Shown here piece after piece: positions 6,115 to 8,532 of a DNA stretch of 8,532 bases. A model generated the notes under the pieces. The model searched no databases. It was not told where the DNA came from and worked only from the letters and a program-made list of their open reading frames with translations. Within the stretch, counting starts at the first letter, position 1; the number at the start of each line of letters is the position of its first letter. Both the position numbers and the translations under genes were made by a program. The DNA is from Hyphomicrobiales bacterium. Its GTDB lineage: Bacteria; Pseudomonadota; Alphaproteobacteria; Rhizobiales; OSC116. The stretch is from contig JABSRY010000077.1 of assembly GCA_013214985.1 (NCBI GenBank), positions 1 to 8,532 on the forward strand, given 5' to 3'.

Positions 6115-6973
6115 ATTCAATGCGTTGCCCAAGTTGCCCTGCTAAATTGGTTATAAACTGCCAAGCAACACGCCCCGTGCGGCCACCTCTAGTAACTGAC
6201 CATTCAAGTGCTTGTTTGCGTAAATCACCTTGCGGTATTTTAATTTTATAAAATTTTACATAGGTTGAAATCATATTTAAATATTGTGTTTGTGTCGAGT
6301 TGTGGAAACCAACCCACAAACCAAATCGGTCAGATAATGATACTTTTTCATCAATCGTATCTCGAACATTTATTGCATTGGCTTGCTCGTTTTCAATCAT
6401 TTCTCTGGGCAATAAATGGCGTCTATTACTGGTTGCATAAAACACAATATTATCGGGTTTACCTTCTAAACCGCCTTCTAATATAGCTTTTAGCGATTTG
6501 TAACTATCATCACCTATGTCAAAACTTAAATCATCACAATATAATATAAACCGTTCTTTTCGCAAAGAGAGTTGGCGCATTAATAAGGTCAGGCTACTAA
6601 TATCTTCGCGGTGAATTTCTACTAATTTTAATTGCGGATATTGCTTCGCTACGTGCAAATAAACTGCTTTTGTTAATGAACTTTTACCCATGCCCCTAGC
6701 GCCCCAAAGCAAAACATTATTTGCGGTTAGGTTTTGTGCAAATTGCATGCTGTTATCAATTAATATTTGTTTTTGCAAATCAATATGTTGTAACAGTTCT
6801 AAGTCTATAGAGTTTATTTGCTTTAACGGCCTTAAATATTCATCATTAGCATCCCACACAAAGCCCGCAGCACTATAATCTGTTTCAAGATTAACGACAC
6901 CTTGACTATGTTCCGATATTTCAGTTAGGGCATCGGCAATTTTGGTTAACTGCTCTAATATTTTGTCATCCAT
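6113..6973 (-). CDS. DUF815-type AAA+ ATP-binding protein
   Basis: This predicted P-loop ATPase belongs to the DUF815 family, common in alpha- and other proteobacteria and without a settled function. The 286-residue protein has a short N-terminal helix (2-24), a linker, the family segment FVWDANDEYLRPL (38-50), Walker A GARGMGKSS at 91-99, Walker B FILYCDDLSFD at 142-152 with D147/D148, a sensor-1-like YATSNRRHLLP at 179-189, and SLSDRFGLWVGF at 212-223, whose Arg is a candidate arginine finger. The C-terminus has the RGGRTGRVAWQF segment (262-273). All nucleotide-binding residues look intact. The start ATG (6973-6971) gives a normal family N-terminus, though the ribosome binding site is weak. 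The gene is convergent with the LysM-LytM lipoprotein and divergent from yajC, so it is a single-gene unit. No partner can be deduced from the context. Confidence 0.88.
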   Translation of the reverse strand: MDDKILEQLTKIADALTEISEHSQGVVNLETDYSAAGFVWDANDEYLRPLKQINSIDLELLQHIDLQKQILIDNSMQFAQNLTANNVLLWGARGMGKSSLTKAVYLHVAKQYPQLKLVEIHREDISSLTLLMRQLSLRKERFILYCDDLSFDIGDDSYKSLKAILEGGLEGKPDNIVFYATSNRRHLLPREMIENEQANAINVRDTIDEKVSLSDRFGLWVGFHNSTQTQYLNMISTYVKFYKIKIPQGDLRKQALEWSVTRGGRTGRVAWQFITNLAGQLGQRIE

Positions 6974-7102
6974 TAAATAATCCGCTTTGTTTTAGGTTGT
7001 TCTTTGATTTTAATTGAATTTAAGTTGAATTAGCGCCATTTATCAATCAAATATTCGAAAAAACATGCATAAAATCCATTATATTCATTTATTTTTGGCA
7101 GA

Positions 7103-7116
7103 AACATTGCAATGTT
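7103..7116. promoter_or_regulatory. 14-base perfect palindrome, possible operator
   Basis: AACATTGCAATGTT reads the same on both strands and has no spacer. It overlaps the candidate -35 element of yajC (TTGCAA, 7107-7112) and lies between two divergent genes, a usual place for a dimeric repressor site. No regulator can be named from the sequence, and only one copy was noticed in the window. Confidence 0.35.
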
Positions 7117-7134
7117 AAAATTCGCGGTTATATT
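7107..7134 (+). promoter_or_regulatory. Candidate yajC promoter
   Basis: TTGCAA (7107-7112, four of six matches to TTGACA) and TATATT (7129-7134) are separated by 16 bases. Transcription would begin near 7141 and give a leader of about 50 bases containing the hairpin at 7151-7168. This is the best-spaced pair in the divergent gap, but it is only a consensus match. Confidence 0.35.
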
Positions 7135-7150
7135 CCCATTACATATTATT

Positions 7151-7168
7151 ATGCAGGTCTAGCTGCAT
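7151..7168 (+). repeat. Inverted repeat in the yajC leader
   Basis: ATGCAG (7151-7156) and CTGCAT (7163-7168) form a six-base perfect stem around the loop GTCTAG, 25 bases before the yajC start and 12 bases before its ribosome binding site (AAGGA, 7181-7185). It lacks a T-run and is not a terminator. It could be a protein-binding site in DNA or a leader RNA hairpin. Confidence 0.35.
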
Positions 7169-7193
7169 TAACCCATTAAAAAGGACTATCTAA

Positions 7194-7487
7194 ATGGATC
7201 AATTAGGCGATTTCAGTGGTATTGTGCCAATTATCTTTATGTTTGTAGTGTTTTATTTCCTAATCATTCGCCCACAACAAAAGAAAACAAAGCGCCATCG
7301 TGAGATGATTTCAAATGTTCGTCGTGGCGATACGGTTATCACAGCGGGCGGCGTTATTGGTAAAGTATCTAAAGTTGTTGATGATAATGAGTTGATGATT
7401 GAAGTTGCCGAAAATGTGAAAATTCGCATCATCCGTTCTATGATTTCAGAAGTTCGTGTTAAAGGCGAGCCTGTAGCTGATAAATAG
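7194..7487 (+). CDS. yajC: Sec translocon accessory subunit YajC
   Basis: YajC is a small inner-membrane protein that associates with SecDF and the SecYEG-YidC complex. The 97-residue product has the standard plan: a short N-terminus, one membrane helix at about residues 8-24 (VPIIFMFVVFYFLII), the signature IRPQQKKTKRH at 25-35, and a small cytosolic domain with RRGDTVITAGGVIGKV at 43-58 and VKIRIIRSMISEV at 75-87. All hallmark positions are present. The start is supported by AAGGA at 7181-7185. It stands 82 bases upstream of secD on the same strand, the conserved arrangement, but a strong terminator-like hairpin lies between them. A candidate promoter and palindrome lie upstream. Confidence 0.95.
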   Translation: MDQLGDFSGIVPIIFMFVVFYFLIIRPQQKKTKRHREMISNVRRGDTVITAGGVIGKVSKVVDDNELMIEVAENVKIRIIRSMISEVRVKGEPVADK

Positions 7488-7498
7488 TTTAAAATTTG

Positions 7499-7534
7499 GG
7501 AGGTTGTTACATATTTAACAACCTCCTTTTATTT
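7499..7534 (+). terminator. Strong intrinsic terminator between yajC and secD
   Basis: GGAGGTTGTTA (7499-7509) is perfectly complementary to TAACAACCTCC (7516-7526), an 11-base-pair stem with a six-base loop, CATATT. It is followed directly by TTTTATTT (7527-7534). It begins 11 bases after the yajC stop. This is the clearest terminator-like hairpin in the window and lies within what is usually a single yajC-secD unit. Confidence 0.8.
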
Positions 7535-7569
7535 ATACAAATTAGCACCTTAATATCGAAAGCAAGCAT

Positions 7570-8532
7570 ATGTTGCATTTCTCAGCATGGAAGACCACAG
7601 CGATCGCTTTAATTAGCTTGGCGGGTTTTCTTTTTACGCTTCCAAATATCTTAACCGAACAGCAAATTCAAAGCCTACCAAGCTTTATGCCAAGCAGTAA
7701 ATTGCATTTAGGGTTAGATCTAAAAGGCGGCTCACATATCTTGCTAAAAGTAGATGTTGGCGTGCTTATCGCAGAGCGCATGGATGTCGTAAAAGATGAT
7801 GTTCGCTCTGCATTACGCGAAAAAAAAATTGGCTATACTAATCTAAGAGTAGGCAACGAAGTTGTAACCCTTAAAATTCGCAAACCCGAGCAAATGGAAG
7901 ATGCATTAATTGCAATTAATGCTCTATCAGTGCCGGTTAGCTCCAACTTGTTACAAGCCAGTAATATTCGCGATCTCGAAATTACCCAAACTTCAGACAA
8001 TACTATTTCGGTTGTATTAACTGATGAAGAACGTATTGCACGGGTTAAATCTGCCGTTCAGCAGTCGATAGAAATTTTACGTCGCCGTATTGATGCTTTG
8101 GGCACAACCGAGCCTACTATCCAACCGCAAGGTACTGATAGAGTGCTTGTTCAGGTGCCAGGTGTTGAGCCTAAAAAGCTAAAAGGCCTCATTGGCAAAA
8201 CAGCAAAACTAACTTTTCATGAAGTGGTAACAGGCGCCAACCCAAATGGTAATATCCCATCAGATAGCTTCGTATTACCAGATCAAGATAACCCAGATCA
8301 ACTATATGTACTAAAAAAGCGTGCTATTTTATCGGGTGAAAACTTGGTAGATGCGCAAGCTGGTTTTTCACAAGATACCAATGAAGCAATCGTTTCGTTT
8401 AAATTTGATACGAGCGGCGCTAAAAAATTCGGTAACTTTACCGCACAACATGTCGGCGAGCCGTTTGCTATTGTACTTGATGCTCAAGTTATATCCGCAC
8501 CCGTAATTCGCCAAGCCATTCGGGGTGGGTCG
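7570..8532 (+). CDS. secD: Protein translocase subunit SecD (N-terminal part)
   Basis: SecD works with SecF in the inner membrane, using the proton-motive force to pull secreted proteins from the SecYEG channel into the periplasm. The window holds 321 codons, open to the edge, so the C-terminal membrane half is missing. Visible parts are: N-terminal membrane helix at about 8-26; HLGLDLKGGSHILLKVD at 46-62, the family's first signature; the P1 periplasmic region with QQSIEILRRRIDALG at 164-178 and RVLVQVPGV at 191-199; and IVLDAQVISAPVI at 301-313, which precedes the membrane domain. The start ATG gives the usual short cytosolic leader (MLHFSAWK), though the Shine-Dalgarno sequence is poor (AGCAAG). 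Codons 84-87 contain a run of nine A (7820-7828) with the frame intact. Whether the gene is fused to secF cannot be seen. Confidence 0.95.
   Translation, partial: MLHFSAWKTTAIALISLAGFLFTLPNILTEQQIQSLPSFMPSSKLHLGLDLKGGSHILLKVDVGVLIAERMDVVKDDVRSALREKKIGYTNLRVGNEVVTLKIRKPEQMEDALIAINALSVPVSSNLLQASNIRDLEITQTSDNTISVVLTDEERIARVKSAVQQSIEILRRRIDALGTTEPTIQPQGTDRVLVQVPGVEPKKLKGLIGKTAKLTFHEVVTGANPNGNIPSDSFVLPDQDNPDQLYVLKKRAILSGENLVDAQAGFSQDTNEAIVSFKFDTSGAKKFGNFTAQHVGEPFAIVLDAQVISAPVIRQAIRGGS

Larger units (their letters stand above)
6974..7193. other. Divergent intergenic region, ATPase gene and yajC
   Basis: This 220-base AT-rich gap separates two outward-pointing genes and must hold a promoter for each. 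On the yajC side are a palindrome, a candidate promoter and a leader hairpin, listed separately. On the ATPase side I see no convincing -35/-10 pair. There is a direct repeat TTGAATT at 7014-7020 and 7025-7031, spaced 11 bases (about one helical turn). No open frame of note and no RNA gene is visible. Confidence 0.6.

Noticed and set aside
6265..6486. 73-residue plus-strand open frame inside the ATPase gene
   Set aside because: Antisense to a gene with intact Walker motifs; no signature and no ribosome binding site.

Overview
This window is an AT-rich stretch of housekeeping chromosome from an alphaproteobacterium, most likely in or near the Hyphomicrobiales (Rhizobiales). The basis is gene order and protein character. 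The run tatA-tatB-tatC-serS-surE-pcm-LysM/LytM lipoprotein, then yajC-secD, is a conserved synteny block in that group, and TatA, SerS and SecD all carry the family signature segments. Intergenic DNA is strongly AT-biased. No species assignment is attempted.

Layout. Bases 1-151 hold no gene I can name. They may contain the end of an upstream gene, followed by the tatA leader. Bases 152-1618 encode the complete twin-arginine translocase (TatA, TatB, TatC) in a tight operon. serS (1721-3001) and surE (3046-3816) follow on the same strand, probably with an extra promoter in the tatC tail. pcm (3951-4637) comes after a 134-base gap containing small repeats. A LysM-LytM outer-membrane lipoprotein of the NlpD/DipM type begins at 4780. 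Its frame is broken near 5947 by what looks like one missing base, and the expected C-terminus continues in another frame to 6062. An intrinsic terminator lies at 6089-6114. A DUF815-type AAA+ ATPase is encoded convergently on the minus strand (6113-6973). A 220-base divergent intergenic region carries a 14-base perfect palindrome, a candidate promoter and a small leader hairpin. yajC (7194-7487) follows, and the start of secD (7570 onward) runs off the window end. A strong terminator-like hairpin sits between yajC and secD.

Function as a whole. Two protein export routes flank the block: Tat for folded proteins, and YajC-SecD(F) as the accessory of the Sec translocon. Between them lie tRNA charging (SerS), nucleotide clean-up (SurE) and protein repair (Pcm), a pairing also seen in other proteobacteria, and a cell-wall hydrolase regulator. 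I see no mobile element, CRISPR, tRNA or rRNA.

I found no convincing previously undescribed system. The observations most worth checking are the frameshift and degenerate active site of the LysM-LytM lipoprotein, the hairpin terminator inside the yajC-secD unit, the palindrome over the candidate yajC promoter, and an unusually divergent SurE signature.
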